DNA of 64,000 bases from contig NZ_CP106881.1 in the NCBI RefSeq assembly GCF_023634805.2, positions 682,001 through 746,000 on the forward strand. The letters run 5' to 3'. Within the stretch, counting starts at the first letter, position 1, and every line of letters starts with the position of its first letter. Below, piece after piece: positions 34,066-45,006 of this stretch. The notes below the pieces were generated by a model. That model saw only the letters and a program-made list of their open reading frames with translations, ran no database searches and was not told the origin of the DNA. The translations under genes and the position numbers were made by a program. The stretch comes from Comamonas endophytica. GTDB lineage: Bacteria; Pseudomonadota; Gammaproteobacteria; Burkholderiales; Burkholderiaceae_C.

Positions 34066-34980
34066 ATGCCGGACCCAGATGTGACGCCGGTCGACAGCCG
34101 CCGCTGGCGCGGGGCGCAGCGCGCCTTCATCGACGAGCCGCTCGATGCCGTGCCCCGGGAGCATATCCAGTGCTCGAGCCTGGGACGGCCCTGGCATGGC
34201 ATCTCGCTGTGGCACCAGCGCGCCGATGCGCAGGACCTGTACATTCCGCCCGCGGGCAAGCACTGCATCATCGTGCGCCGCGGGCCCGACACCGGGCTGC
34301 TGCAGCGCCACGGCAATGAAACGCATGATGCGCGCTGGAGGACCGGCGAGGTGGTGCTGCTGCCGGCGCACACGCCCAGCTTCTGGCGCACCGAGCTGCC
34401 GCGCGACAACCTGCATCTCGACCTGTCGCCGCACTGGCTGGAGAAGGTCAGCGGCCAGGAGGGCGCGGCGCTGCGCCTGCGCAGCTGCTTCGGCAAGCCC
34501 GATCCGGTGCTGACGCAGCTGGTGCAGGTGCTGCTGCTCGCGCTGGACGACCACAGCGGCCTGCAGCCGGCGTTTGCCGAGGGCATTGCCGCCAGCGTGG
34601 CCATCCACCTGCTCGAGCATTACCGCATTCCCGGCAGCGCGCCGCAGCCCGCGGCGGGGCTCACGGCGCGGCAGCTGCGCCAGCTGCAGGCCTTCGTGCA
34701 GGACCACCTGGACCAGCCGTTGACCATCGAGCGGCTGGCCGCCGAGGTGCAGCTCAGCGCCTTCCACTTCGCGCGCTGCTTCAAGGCCAGCTGCGGGCTC
34801 ACGCCGCACCAGTTCGTGCTGCGCCAACGGCTCGAGCGCGCGCGCGAGCTGCTGCTGCACACGCGCGAGCCCGTGGGCGAGATCGCGCGCCAGCTGGGCT
34901 TTGCCTCCAGCTCGCATTTCTCGCAGGCCTTCGCGCGCCACTGGGGACTGACGCCGCTGCGCCTGCGCCAGCAGCACTGA
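34066..34980 (+). CDS. AraC-family transcriptional regulator
   Basis: A 304-residue regulator. The N-terminal about 190 residues form a cupin-like effector domain (YIPPAGKHCIIVRRG, VVLLPAHTPSFW). The C-terminal about 100 residues hold the two AraC helix-turn-helix motifs (QPLTIERLAAEVQLSAFHFA and PVGEIARQLGFASSSHFSQ). It is followed after a 127-bp gap by a Bug-SDR-FAH-epimerase cluster on the same strand, which it probably controls. It is divergent from the phosphoesterase operon. Confidence 0.9.
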   Translation: MPDPDVTPVDSRRWRGAQRAFIDEPLDAVPREHIQCSSLGRPWHGISLWHQRADAQDLYIPPAGKHCIIVRRGPDTGLLQRHGNETHDARWRTGEVVLLPAHTPSFWRTELPRDNLHLDLSPHWLEKVSGQEGAALRLRSCFGKPDPVLTQLVQVLLLALDDHSGLQPAFAEGIAASVAIHLLEHYRIPGSAPQPAAGLTARQLRQLQAFVQDHLDQPLTIERLAAEVQLSAFHFARCFKASCGLTPHQFVLRQRLERARELLLHTREPVGEIARQLGFASSSHFSQAFARHWGLTPLRLRQQH

Positions 34981-35107
34981 AGCGCAGCTTTTCAACGATT
35001 CGCGCAAGCCGTCGGCATTTGCGTGCACGGCTTTCTTCATACTGCCTTCCTGACCACCGGCGCGCATCGCGCCACCGGCGGCACATCCCAAGCATATGGA
35101 GACAGAC

Positions 35108-36103
35108 ATGATTTCACGGCGTTCCCTGATCCTGCGCGGCGCAGCCCTGCCCCTTGCCACCGTCCCCGCGCTGGCCGCGGCGCAGTCCGCCGCGCCTTTC
35201 CCCCGCCGCCCGGTGATCTGGGTCGTGCCCTATCCCGCGGGCGGTTTCGGCGATGCGGTCTCGCGCGTGCTGGCACAGCACATGAGCACCACGCTCAAGC
35301 AGCCGGTCGTCGTCGAGAACAAACCCGGCGCGGGCGCGCAGATCGCCGCCGCGCATGTCAGGCAGCAGCCGGCCGACGGCCACACGCTGCTGTATGGGGA
35401 CATCGGTCCCTTCGCGATGAACGCGGCGCTCTACCCCAGGCTCAACTACAGCATGGCCCGGGATTTCATGCCCGTGAGCCGCCTGCTCACGTCGAGCCTG
35501 CTGCTTGTCGTGCCGCCGGGCAGCCCGTTCAAGACGCTGGACGAGCTGGTGCAGTCCGCAAAGACGCGCAAGCCCGATGCGGCGCTGACCTATGGCTCCT
35601 ACGGCATCGGCAGCCAGCCGCATATCTGGATGGAAATGCTCAAGCGCGAGGCCCGCGGCAACTTCCAGCATGTGGCCTACAAGGGCGGCGCGCCTGCCGT
35701 GCAGGACCTGATGGGCGGCCATATCGAAGCCATGCTTGATGTCGCCGCCAACAGCATTCCCTATGTGCAGGAAGGTAAGCTGCGTGCGCTGGCCGTGGTC
35801 GGCAGCGACAGGCGCCTGGAGCGCCTGCCCCAGGTGCCGACGGTGGCCGAGCTCGGCTATCCGGGCCTGAACGCGCCGGGCTGGACCGGCGTCGTGGTGA
35901 AGGCCGGCACGCCACCGGAGATCGCCGAGCAGCTGCGCCAGGCCGTGGTGCTGGCGGTGCAGTCGGAGGAGATCAAGCGCCGCTTCGGCGACCTGGGCGT
36001 GACCCCGGCGCCGCAGCCGCCCGCGGATTTCGGCCGCTTCATCCAGAGCGAGACCGAACGCTGGGGCAGCGCGATCCGCAGCGCCGGCGTGGTGCTGGAG
36101 TGA
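35108..36103 (+). CDS. Bug/TctC-type solute-binding protein with Tat-like signal
   Basis: A 331-residue Bug protein. The N-terminus MISRRSLILRGAALPLATVPALAAAQ has the twin-arginine pattern S-R-R-x-L, so export by Tat is likely. The Bug opening (VIWVVPYPAGGFGDAVSR), VVENKPGAGAQ and FQHVAYKGGAPA are present. The ATG at 35108 is preferred to one 12 bp upstream because GGAGA lies between them. The SDR gene begins 3 bp after its stop, so binding protein and enzymes are one operon. Confidence 0.92.
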   Translation: MISRRSLILRGAALPLATVPALAAAQSAAPFPRRPVIWVVPYPAGGFGDAVSRVLAQHMSTTLKQPVVVENKPGAGAQIAAAHVRQQPADGHTLLYGDIGPFAMNAALYPRLNYSMARDFMPVSRLLTSSLLLVVPPGSPFKTLDELVQSAKTRKPDAALTYGSYGIGSQPHIWMEMLKREARGNFQHVAYKGGAPAVQDLMGGHIEAMLDVAANSIPYVQEGKLRALAVVGSDRRLERLPQVPTVAELGYPGLNAPGWTGVVVKAGTPPEIAEQLRQAVVLAVQSEEIKRRFGDLGVTPAPQPPADFGRFIQSETERWGSAIRSAGVVLE

Positions 36104-36106
36104 GAC

Positions 36107-36883
36107 ATGCCTTCCACGCTGTTTGACCTTCACGGCAAGGTGGCGCTGGTGACCGGCGCCTGCGGCGGCCTGGGCATCGCGCTGTGCGAGGCGCTGGGCG
36201 CGCAGGGCGCCGCCATCGTGGTCTCGGACCGCGACGCCGAAGCCTGCGCGCAGCTGGTGCAAAAGCTGGGCGCGGCCGGCATCGATGCCACTTCACTGCC
36301 CATGGATCTCGCCGACATCTCCGGCATCGCGCAGCAGGCGGCGCGCGCGCTGGCCTGGAAGGGCCAGGTCGACATCCTGGTGTGCAACGCCGGGGTGCAG
36401 GGCCCGGCCGGGCCGCTCGCCGATATCAAGGATGCCGACTGGCAGCTGGTCATGGACGTCAACCTGCGCGCGGTGCTCGAACTCGGCACGCAGCTGCTGC
36501 CGGCCATGGCGGCGCGCGGCGGCGGCAGCGTGATCCTGATGTCCAGCATCGCCGGGCTGCGCGGCAACAAGGCCATCGGGCTGTATGGATTGTCCAAGGC
36601 GGCGCTGGCGCAGCTGGCGCGCAACCTGGCCGTCGAATGGGGGCCCGCGGGCATCCGCGTCAACGCCATCTCGCCAGGCCTGATCCGCACGCCGCTGGCG
36701 GCGCAGCTGCTGGACAACGCGCAGTTCATGCAGCGGCGCCTGGCGCTGACGCCGCTGCGCCGCGTCGGCGAGCCGGCCGAAGTCGCCGGCGCCGCCGTCA
36801 TGCTGGCCAGCGCGGCTGGCGCCTTCATCACCGGACACAACCTCGTCATCGATGGCGGCACGACCATCGGCGACGGCAACTGA
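36107..36883 (+). CDS. Short-chain dehydrogenase/reductase
   Basis: A 258-residue classical SDR. The cofactor motif is TGACGGLG (T-G-x3-G-x-G), the structural motif is CNAGV and the catalytic set is Ser in MSSIAG and YGLSK. PGLIRTPL after the active site is typical. VVSDRDA at the end of beta-2 (Asp) favours NAD over NADP. It is in an operon with a Bug protein, a fumarylacetoacetate hydrolase family protein and a DenD-like dehydrogenase, suggesting oxidation of a sugar acid or hydroxyacid. Confidence 0.92.
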   Translation: MPSTLFDLHGKVALVTGACGGLGIALCEALGAQGAAIVVSDRDAEACAQLVQKLGAAGIDATSLPMDLADISGIAQQAARALAWKGQVDILVCNAGVQGPAGPLADIKDADWQLVMDVNLRAVLELGTQLLPAMAARGGGSVILMSSIAGLRGNKAIGLYGLSKAALAQLARNLAVEWGPAGIRVNAISPGLIRTPLAAQLLDNAQFMQRRLALTPLRRVGEPAEVAGAAVMLASAAGAFITGHNLVIDGGTTIGDGN

Positions 36884-36892
36884 AGCATTTGC

Positions 36893-37873
36893 ATGAAACT
36901 TGCCACCCTTCGATCCGAACATCCCGATGGCCGCCTGGTGGTGGTCTCTCGCGACCTGGCAACGATGGCCGATGCCACGGCCATTGCCGCAAACCTGCGC
37001 ACGGCCGTGGAGGCGTGGGACGACGTCGCGCCCGCATTGCAGGCGCTTCATACCGAGCTCCATGCCGGCCGCCATGCGCAACCCTTCGATCCCGCGCTGT
37101 GCGCCGCGCCGCTGCCGCGCGCGCCGCAGTGGTGCGACGGCTCGGCCTTCCTGAACCACGGCCGGCTGATGGAAAAGGCCTTCGATATCGAGCCCGCGCC
37201 CGATGCGCAGACGGTGCCGCTGATGTACCAGGGCGCGAGCGACGACTTCCTCGGCCCGCAGGCCGACGTGCTGCTGCCCAGCGAAGCCGACGGCATCGAC
37301 TTCGAGGGAGAGTTCGGCGCCATCGTCGGGCCGGTGCCCATGGCCGCTACGCCGGCCCAGGCGCTGGGCGCGGTGCGGCTGCTGGTGCAGATCAACGACT
37401 GGAGCCTGCGCGCGCTGGGGCCGCGCGAGATGCGCAGCGGCTTTGGCTTCCTGCAGGCCAAGCCCTCGAGCAGCTTCGCGCCCATTGCGCTGACACCCGA
37501 CGAACTGGGCGAGGCCTGGCGCGACGGCCGCGTGCACCTGCGGCTGCAGGTGCGGTGGAACGGCGAGCACTTTGGCGCGCCCCATGGCGGCGAAATGGAC
37601 TTCGGCTTCGGCGAGCTGATCGCGCATGCGGCGCGCACGCGACGCCTCTCGGCGGGCACGGTGATCGGCTCGGGCACGGTGTCCAATACCGACCGCGCCG
37701 CGGGATCGGCCTGCATTGCCGAGCGGCGCGTGCTGGAGATCCTCGAGCATGGCGCGCCGCGCACCGCCTTCATGCGCTTTGGCGACAGCGTGCAGATGCA
37801 GGCGCAGTGCGAGCGCACCGGCGACACGCCCTTCGGCCGCATCGCGCAGCGCGTGCTGCAGTGGCAGCCATGA
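36893..37873 (+). CDS. Fumarylacetoacetate hydrolase family protein
   Basis: A 326-residue FAH-fold protein. The metal-binding glutamates lie in IDFEGEFGAIVG, the later conserved block is LLVQINDWSLRALG and the C-terminal signature is GTVIGSGTVSNTD. A roughly 100-residue N-terminal cap precedes the fold. Relatives hydrolyse beta-diketones, decarboxylate or dehydrate 2-keto acids; in sugar-acid clusters they often act on 2,4-diketo or 2-keto-3-deoxy acids. Its stop overlaps the next start (ATGA), a sign of coupling. Confidence 0.9.
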   Translation: MKLATLRSEHPDGRLVVVSRDLATMADATAIAANLRTAVEAWDDVAPALQALHTELHAGRHAQPFDPALCAAPLPRAPQWCDGSAFLNHGRLMEKAFDIEPAPDAQTVPLMYQGASDDFLGPQADVLLPSEADGIDFEGEFGAIVGPVPMAATPAQALGAVRLLVQINDWSLRALGPREMRSGFGFLQAKPSSSFAPIALTPDELGEAWRDGRVHLRLQVRWNGEHFGAPHGGEMDFGFGELIAHAARTRRLSAGTVIGSGTVSNTDRAAGSACIAERRVLEILEHGAPRTAFMRFGDSVQMQAQCERTGDTPFGRIAQRVLQWQP

Positions 37874-38847
37874 GCCGCGTGCTGGTCACCGGCGCGCAGG
37901 GGTTCATTGGCCAGGTGCTCGTGCGCCGCCTGCTGCAGGAGGGCCTGGAAGGGCAGCCGCTGAGCCAGCTGGTGCTGGTCGACCTGTCTTTTCGCGATGC
38001 CGGCTGCGATGCCCGCGTCCGGCAGATCCGCGGCAGCATTGCCCAGCCTGCGGTGCTGCGCGCGGCCATGGCCACCCAGCCTGACACCATCCTCCACTTG
38101 GCCAGCGTGCCGGGCGGCGCCTCCGAGCGCGACCCGGCGCTGGACCGCAGCGTGAACCTCGATGCCACGCTGCAATTGATCGAAGCCTGCCAGGCGCTGC
38201 CACGGCCGCCGCGGTTCATCTATTCCAGCTCCATCGCGGTCTATGGCGACCAGCCCGCCCACGGCGCCAGCGAAGACCAGGTGCCGCAGCCCGCGATCAG
38301 CTATGGCGCGCATAAGCTGGCCTGCGAAATCCTGCTGGCCGACGCCAGCCGCCGTGGCTGGGTCGATGGCTGCTCGCTGCGCCTGCCGGGCATCGTCGCG
38401 CGGCGCGACGAGAACCCCGGCCTGGCATCGGGCTTCATGAGCCAGGTGTTCTGGCATCTCGCGCAGGGCCAGCGCATCACGCTGCCGGTCTCGGCCACGG
38501 GCCGCTGCTGGTGGATGTCCGCTGCCACCTGCGTGGACAATCTCCTGCATTTGGCCGGCATGGATTCATCCCGCTGGACGCCGCAGCGCAGCTTCCAGAT
38601 GCCGGTACTGCACCTGGGCATTGCCGAGGTGGTCGATGCACTGGCCCGGCGCTTTGGCGTGCCGGCGCAGCAGCTGGTGCACTATGCGCCCGATCCCCCC
38701 ATCGACCGCGTGTACGCCAGCTACCCCCCGCTGGCCACGCCCCGTGCCGAGGCGCTGGGGCTGCGCCACGACGGGGATGTGGAGCGCCTGATCGACAACG
38801 CGCTGGGCGCCAATGCGCTGGGCGCCGACCTCAAGGCATGCGGATGA
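37870..38847 (+). CDS. NAD-dependent epimerase/dehydratase family protein, DenD (D-erythronate dehydrogenase)-like
   Basis: A 325-residue extended SDR. The Rossmann motif is VTGAQGFIG, the catalytic set is Ser in YSSSIAVYGD and YGAHK. The segment HLASVPGGASERDP and the CSLRLPGIVARRDENPGLASGF stretch (short conserved blocks) resemble D-erythronate dehydrogenase and its relatives. These oxidise four-carbon sugar acids. With the SDR and FAH proteins this suggests sugar-acid breakdown fed by the Bug protein. The 3' end overlaps the convergent exoprotein gene by 17 bp. Confidence 0.82.
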   Translation: MSRVLVTGAQGFIGQVLVRRLLQEGLEGQPLSQLVLVDLSFRDAGCDARVRQIRGSIAQPAVLRAAMATQPDTILHLASVPGGASERDPALDRSVNLDATLQLIEACQALPRPPRFIYSSSIAVYGDQPAHGASEDQVPQPAISYGAHKLACEILLADASRRGWVDGCSLRLPGIVARRDENPGLASGFMSQVFWHLAQGQRITLPVSATGRCWWMSAATCVDNLLHLAGMDSSRWTPQRSFQMPVLHLGIAEVVDALARRFGVPAQQLVHYAPDPPIDRVYASYPPLATPRAEALGLRHDGDVERLIDNALGANALGADLKACG

Positions 38848-41800
38848 AATCCGCGGTCATCGTCAGCGCAGGGACCTGAGGCGGCAGGTCGACCGGAACC
38901 GAGGCACGCTGCTGCACGGGGCATGGCACGATCGAGCGCCGTTCCGGCTGGCTGCGGCACAGCGTGGCGCCTGCGATATCGTCCGGAATATCCGCTGCCG
39001 GGTTCGTGACTTCGAGCTGGCCATCGACATAGCGGATGGCGTAATTGCCGGCCTCGAAGCCGCCGCTGCCCTGCGCATCGCGGGCCACGATCGCATAGCG
39101 GCCGTTGTCTGCCTGCGCCGCGCTGCCTTCGCTGGCCAGCGCCACGCTGCGCACGCGCTCCCCCGCAACCAGCCCGGCATTGGTGTCGAACTCGGTGCCA
39201 TCGAAGACCAGGGCCTGGCCCTGCAGCTTGCCGGCATCGCGCGCAGTGATGGTCAGCGCCCTGGGATCGATGCGGCCCGTGGCCCCGGCAATGTGCACGG
39301 CGTAGTTGTTGCCGCCATTGCCATCGTCCACGGCATAACCCGCATCGACCTGCAGGCTGCGGCTGCCCGCGTTGCGGCTGTCGAACGACTGGCTGACTCC
39401 GCCGATTCGATCACCGCCAACCAACCCCGTCACTTGCACCGCTGCATCGGATGCCGTGGATCCGTCGTAGACCTTGCGATCGGTCACGGCATCGAGGGTC
39501 AGTACCGCCTTGTCGATGGTCGCGCCATGGGTGGTATCGGCCAGCAGGTAATTGCCTGCCAGGCCACCTCCGCTGCCATCGGCCAGGGTATAGGCGACGC
39601 TGGCGCTGCGCTGGCCTGCGTTCCTGCTGTCGAAGACACCGCTGGCGCTCACGCCCAGGGTCTCGTTGCCCACCAGGCCCTGCAGCTGCCCGGCTGTGAC
39701 TTGCGCCACGGCATTGCCGTCGTAGGTCTTGTTTGCCACCTGCGTGCCATCGATGCCCAGCGCCCTGCGCTCGATGGTGGCCTGGTAGGACCGGGTATCG
39801 GTCAGGACATAGTTGCTCGCCAGACTGCCATCACTGCCATCTGCCACGCTGTAAGCAATGGTGGTGCCATGCGTGCCGGCGTTCTTGCCGTCGAAGACAC
39901 CGCTGGCACTCACGCCAAGGGATTCATTTCCCACAAGACCCTGCAACTGACCTACTGTGACCTGCGCCACGGTATTGCCGTCGTAGATCTTGCCTGCGAC
40001 CTGCGTGCCACCGATGCCCAGCGCCCTGCGCTCGATGGCTGCCTGGTAGGCTTTGGTATCGGCAAGCACATAGTTATCCGCCAGTCCGCCGCCGCTGCCA
40101 TTCGACAGGGTGTAGGCCACGGTGGCGCCACGCATGCCCGCGTTCCTGCTGTCGAAGACGCCGCTGGCGCTCACGCCCAGGGCTTCACTGCCCACCAGGC
40201 CCTGCAACTCACCTGCAGAGACCTGTGCCACGGCATTGCCGTCGTAGGTCTTGCCTGCGACCTGAGTGCCTTCAATGCTCAACGTCTTGGGCTCGATGGT
40301 GGCTTGGTAGGCATTGCCATCGGCCAGAACATAGTTGTCCGCCAGACCGCCATTGCCACTGGACAGGTTGTAGGCCACGGTGGCGCCATGCGTGCCCGCG
40401 TTCTTGCTGTCGAAAACGCCGCTGGCGCTTACTCCCAAGCTCTCATTGCCCACCAGGCCCTGCAACTGCCCCACCGTGACTTGCGCCACGGCATTGCCGT
40501 CGTAGGTCTTGCCTGCGACCTGTGTGCCATCGATGCCCAGTGTCTTGCGCTCGATGGTGGCCTGGTAGGACCGGGTATCCGTCAGGACATAGTTGCTCGC
40601 CAGACTGCCATCGCTGCCATCTGCCACGCTGTAAGCAATGGTGGCGCCATGCGTGCCGGCGTTCTTGCTGTCAAAAGCACCGCTGGCGCTCACGCCCAGG
40701 GTCTCGTTGCCCACCAGGCCCTGCAACTGCCCGGCCGTCACCTGCGCCACAGCATTGCCGTCGTAGGTCTTGTTTGCCACCTGCGTGCCATCGATGCCCA
40801 GCGCCCTGCGCTCGATGGTGGCCTGGTAGGCCTTGGTATCAGCCAGCACGTAGTTGTCCGCCAGGCCGCCGCCATCGCCATTGGACAGGTTGTAGGCCAC
40901 GGTAGTGCCCTGCGTGCCTGCGTTCTTGCTGTCGAACACACCGCTGGCGCTCACGCCTAGGGATTCACTGCCCACCAGGCCCTGCAACTGCCCGGCCGTC
41001 ACCTGCGCCACAGCATTGCCGTCGTAGGTCTTGCCTGCGACCTGCGTGCCATCGATGCCCAGCGCCCTGCGCTCGATGGTGGCCTGGTAGGCCTTGGTAT
41101 CAGCCAGCACGTAGTTGTCCGCCAGGCCGCCGCCGCTGCCATTTGCCAAGTCATAGGCCACCGTAGCACCATGCGTGCCTGCGTTCTTGCTGTCGAAGAC
41201 GCCGCTGGCGCTCACGCCCAGGGATTCATTGCCTACCAAGCCCTGCAACTGCCCGGCCGCGACCTGCGCTATGGCATTGCCGTCGTAGGTCTTGCCTGCG
41301 ACCTGCGTGCCATCGATGCCCAGCGTCTTGCGTTCGATGGTCCCCTGGTAGGAGCGGGTATCGGCCAGCAGCACGTAGTTGCTTGCCAGGCTGCCATCGC
41401 TGCCATTCACCAGGCGGTGGGTGACGACAACGCCATGCGTGCCGGCATTCTTGCCGTCGAAGACACCGCTGGCGATCACGCCCAGCGATTCGTTGGCCGC
41501 CAGGCCCTGCAGCCGCCCCGCCGCAACCTGGGCCGCGGTATTGCCGTCGTAGGCTTTATCCACCACCTGGGAGCCGTCGATACGCAGTTGGGCTTTGTCG
41601 ATGTCCAATGACAACCCGTTCATCTCGCTGGCATAGGTGATGTCATACCCCTGCTGATGCGAATACAGGCCGCTGAACTTGAGCGTGCCGTCGGCCATCG
41701 CATAGCTGCCGGCATTCTTGCTGCTCGAGGCATAGCCCAGCTGGCCTTGCAGCACGGCGCCAGGCGTGTCGCTGGTGAAACCCAGAGTGCCGCTCGCGAT

Positions 41801-44690
41801 TTGTCCGTCGTAGGTTTTTCCGGAAACGCTGCCTTGGGCATTCACCGTCACCTGCTGCAGGAAACCGCGCAGCAGCGGCGTGGCCGAGCCTTCATAGAGG
41901 CGCCAGGTGCGGCCGGTACCGCCTTGGTCGTCAATATCCCAGCCCGCAAAGGTGGACAGTTGCGTGAGCTCGGACAATGTCTTGCCCTGCCCGGCGCCAT
42001 TGGCGGCCGCGCCGCCGTTGATGGCATTGCCCTGCGCGTCGGTGGTGGCGTAGAAGCTGCTCTCGATGCTGCCGTTGCTCGAGCCCACCAACCCGCCGAC
42101 AAAGCTGCCGCCCGATACGGCGCCGGTGGAGTAGGCATGCACGATGCGCGCCTCGCCGCCCTCGCTTCCCAGGGCGCCAACCAGCCCGCCAGCCGATTTG
42201 CCGCCCGACACCTGCCCCGTGGCATAGGAATCGGAAATCGTGGCCACGCCGCCCCGGCTTCCGCTGAAGCCCACCAGTCCGCCGGCGCCCTCTCCCGTCG
42301 TCTGCACGGACCCGCTGGCAAAGGATTGCGAGATATGTGCCGTGCCCAAGCCAAAGGCCAGGTTGCCGCCCACCAGCCCGCCAGCTGCATCGCCCCCCGA
42401 CACCTGTCCCGTCGCATAGGCCAGGGAGATGCTGGCCTCGCCGACTGCGCTAGCCGTGTTCCAGCCGACCAATCCGCCAGCGTTGATCTCGGTGCCCTGC
42501 ACGTTCGCGCTGGAGTGGACGCTGGAGATACGGGCTTCGCCGTACCCGCTTGCGCTGTTCCATCCCACCAGCCCACCGACATTGTTCAATCCCTGCGCCC
42601 GCATTTCCGCAGCCTCGGAATCGGAGATGCGGGCAATGCCCGCGTTCTCGCCCTCGTTGGTGCCGACCAGTCCGCCGATATTGCTTCCTGCGCTCTCCAC
42701 CGACCCTTTGGCCCATGCACCGGAGATGCTGGTTTCGCCAAACCAAGACGCGCTGCTTCGGCCGACCAGCCCACCGGCGTTATCGCCCGTGGACTTCACA
42801 TGGGCAGAAGCTTCGCCACCGCTGATGCTGGCCTTGCCGAATTCCGTCGCCGTGTTCTGCCCCACCAGCCCGCCGACATCGCCGTGGCCCGTCACCTGCA
42901 TCGTGACGTATTCGCCGTCCACCGTCCGCCCCAGCGTCCAGGCATCGACGATGCTGGCTTCGCCGCCGTTCTGTGCATGGTTGGCGCCGACCAGCCCTCC
43001 GACATGGTCTCCTGAACCCACCACCATTCGCCCCCTGGCAGTGGAGCTGGAAATGCGGGCCATGCCATCGTCGACGGCCTCGTTAGCACCCACCAGGCCG
43101 CCGACATAGCTTGTGCCCCCCACCGATCCGTGGGCATGGGAGCCGGAGACCAGGGCTTCGCCAAAGCCGCTGGCGACGTTATGCCCGACGAGCCCACCGG
43201 CCATCAAGGCGCCCGCGCCGGAAACCAGTCCAGAGGCATTGGCATTTTCAATGCGCGCCACCCCGCCCTCGGCACGGTTCTCGCCCGCCAATCCGCCGAT
43301 CACGCTGGCACCATCCACATCCCCGGAAGCGTTGGATCCGGAGATGGAAGCCTTGCCATAGGTGGAGGCGTAGTTGCTGCCCACCAAGCCGCCCACATAC
43401 TGGCTGCCGTCCACACCTCCAGTGGCAGAGGAGCCGGTGATTTCGGCTTCGCCCGCTCCGGCCTGGTTGACGCCCACCAGCCCGCCAACGTAGTCGGTGC
43501 CAGACACGCCACCGATTGCCTTGGAACCCGAGACGCTGGCCTTGCCGCTGGTGACGGCCCCGTTCCATCCCACCAGCCCTCCGACAACGCCTGCCCCCTG
43601 GACCATCGCGTTGGATTGTGAAGAAGAGATGCTGGCCGCGCCGCCATTCTCGACCCTGTTCCGGCCCACCAGCCCGCCGGCATTGCTTCGCGTACCCACC
43701 ACCATCAGCCCATCGGCATGGGAACCAGAGATGCTGGCGGTGCCGCCGTTGCTGGCCTCGTTGGAGCCCACGAGCCCGCCGACGTCATTGGTCCCCATGA
43801 CCAATCCGGTGGCATGGGAGCCCAGCACCACGGCCGCGCCCATGTCGGCCGTGTTGGCACCGACCAGTCCTCCAACCTGCTTGGCGCCTGACACCGTTCC
43901 GGTCGCGTGGGAGCCGGTGATTTCAGCCTCGCCGCCGTGCGCTTCGTTGGAGCCGACCAGGCCTCCGACGCGTTCGTCGCCGGAGACTGCCGCGGTCGCA
44001 TCGGAGCCGGAGATACTGGCCGTGCTGCCCGTGTCCACCCAGTTCAAACCGACCAGCCCGCCGACATTTTTTCCTGTCCCCACCACCTGCTCTCCGGTGG
44101 CATGGGCATTGGAGATGCGGGCCGTGCCGCCTTCGTTGGCATCGTTTTGGCCGACAAGCCCGCCTACCTGGCTCGTGCCCCGCACCACTCCCTTGGCTTC
44201 GGCATCCGAGATGGCAACTTCGCCCCCGCCGAAAACCCCGTTGTAGCCAATCAGGCCACCGACGTAGTTACCACCCGATACCGGTCCGCTGGAGCGAACA
44301 TGGCTGATGTAGACGGTGCTGCTCCCGAGGACTTCATTACCGCCAACCAGACCTCCCACATTGCCTCTGGCACCGGTTACCTGCCCACTGGCCTGGGCAT
44401 AGGAGATGTCGATCGAGCTACCGTTGTAAGCTTGGTTATAGCCCACAAGCCCGCCGGCAAAGTCGCCAGCCGAAACCTCCCCAAGCGCATTGACACGGCG
44501 GATAAGAACCGATGCGCCGTCGCCATCCGCACTGTTGAGGCCCACCAGCCCGCCAACGACGGTCCCACGACTCGATACGCTGCCGGAGGCTTCAGCCTGC
44601 ATGATGCTGGTGGTGCCCTTTTCATAGGCATTGTTGTAGCCGACCAGCCCGCCGATGGAGGAGGCACCTTCCACATTCCCGATGGCGGAG
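38831..44690 (-). CDS. Two-partner secretion exoprotein (TpsA), 3' part, separated from its 5' part by a nusG fragment; GLUG and YDG repeats
   Basis: About 1950 residues of open frame without its own start or signal peptide. Upstream of about 44690 the frame becomes antisense to a nusG piece and is not real. From N to C it has 27 GLUG-type repeats (GGLVGxN), then ten YDG modules (KTYDGNAVAQV...), an MBG-like domain (ALTITARDAGKLQGQ...FDGTEFDTNAG) and a short Pro-rich tail. Such proteins form long beta-helical adhesins secreted by a TpsB partner. The matching TPS N-terminal domain is at 45007-46035 in another frame, about 410 bp away. The gene is either broken or misassembled here. Confidence 0.75.
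39460..41820 (-). repeat. Tandem YDG-domain repeats, 261-bp period
   Basis: Eight near-identical units have the block GTCGTA(G)G at plus-strand positions 39719, 39980, 40241, 40499, 40760, 41021, 41282 and 41546, a spacing of 258-264 bp (87 codons). Two more divergent YDG modules flank them. Each encodes a beta-sandwich stalk domain with KTYDGN and NYVLAD motifs. Confidence 0.9.
42050..44680 (-). repeat. GLUG repeat region (27 copies of GGLVG-type motif)
   Basis: The translated frame contains 27 GG(L/I)(V/A)G motifs, spaced roughly 30-35 residues, alternating with (A/S)x-I(S/A)xSxA segments. This is the pattern of GLUG repeats in beta-helical surface proteins. Confidence 0.85.
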
Positions 44691-44984
44691 CACACCAACA
44701 AGGTGACCGGTTTCGTCGGCGGCGCGAAGAACCGCCCGGCCCCGATCTCGGAAGACGAAGTGCAGAAGATCGTCAGCCAGATGCAGGAAGGCACCGACAA
44801 GCCGCGCCACAAGATCGAATTCCTGGCCGGCGAGCTGGTGCGCGTCAAGGACGGCCCGTTCACCGACTTCAACGGCTCGGTCGAGGAAGTCAACTACGAG
44901 AAGAATCGCCTGCGCGTGTCGGTGATGATTTTCGGCCGCTCGACTCCCGTCGAGCTCGAATTCTCCCAGGTCGAAAAGACCTGA
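44688..44984 (+). pseudogene. nusG: nusG 3' fragment (transcription antitermination protein NusG, C-terminal KOW half)
   Basis: The frame encodes HTNKVTGFVGGAKNRPAPIS, then the KOW domain with FLAGELVRVKDGPFTDFNG and MIFGRSTPVELEFSQVEKT, ending at TGA 44984. This is the C-terminal half of betaproteobacterial NusG. The N-terminal NGN domain is missing. The following bases up to about 45100 (GTTAACCCCCGGGGAGCCGC region) look like the nusG-rplK spacer, but rplK is absent and tpsA sequence resumes. NusG is essential, so a complete copy must exist elsewhere if this genome is viable; the piece here is a stray duplicate or an assembly artefact. Confidence 0.85.
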
Positions 44985-45006
44985 GACCCCGCATGGGGCC
45001 CAGGCC

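Noticed and set aside
38813..40960. A plus-strand open frame of about 700 codons across the YDG repeats
   Set aside because: It is antisense to a clear repeat protein. Its repetitive sequence only mirrors the 261-bp unit, and it has no start signals or family features.
39460..41820. Regular repeats considered as a CRISPR array
   Set aside because: The unit is 261 bp, fully coding and in frame, without short direct repeats and unique spacers; no cas genes are present.
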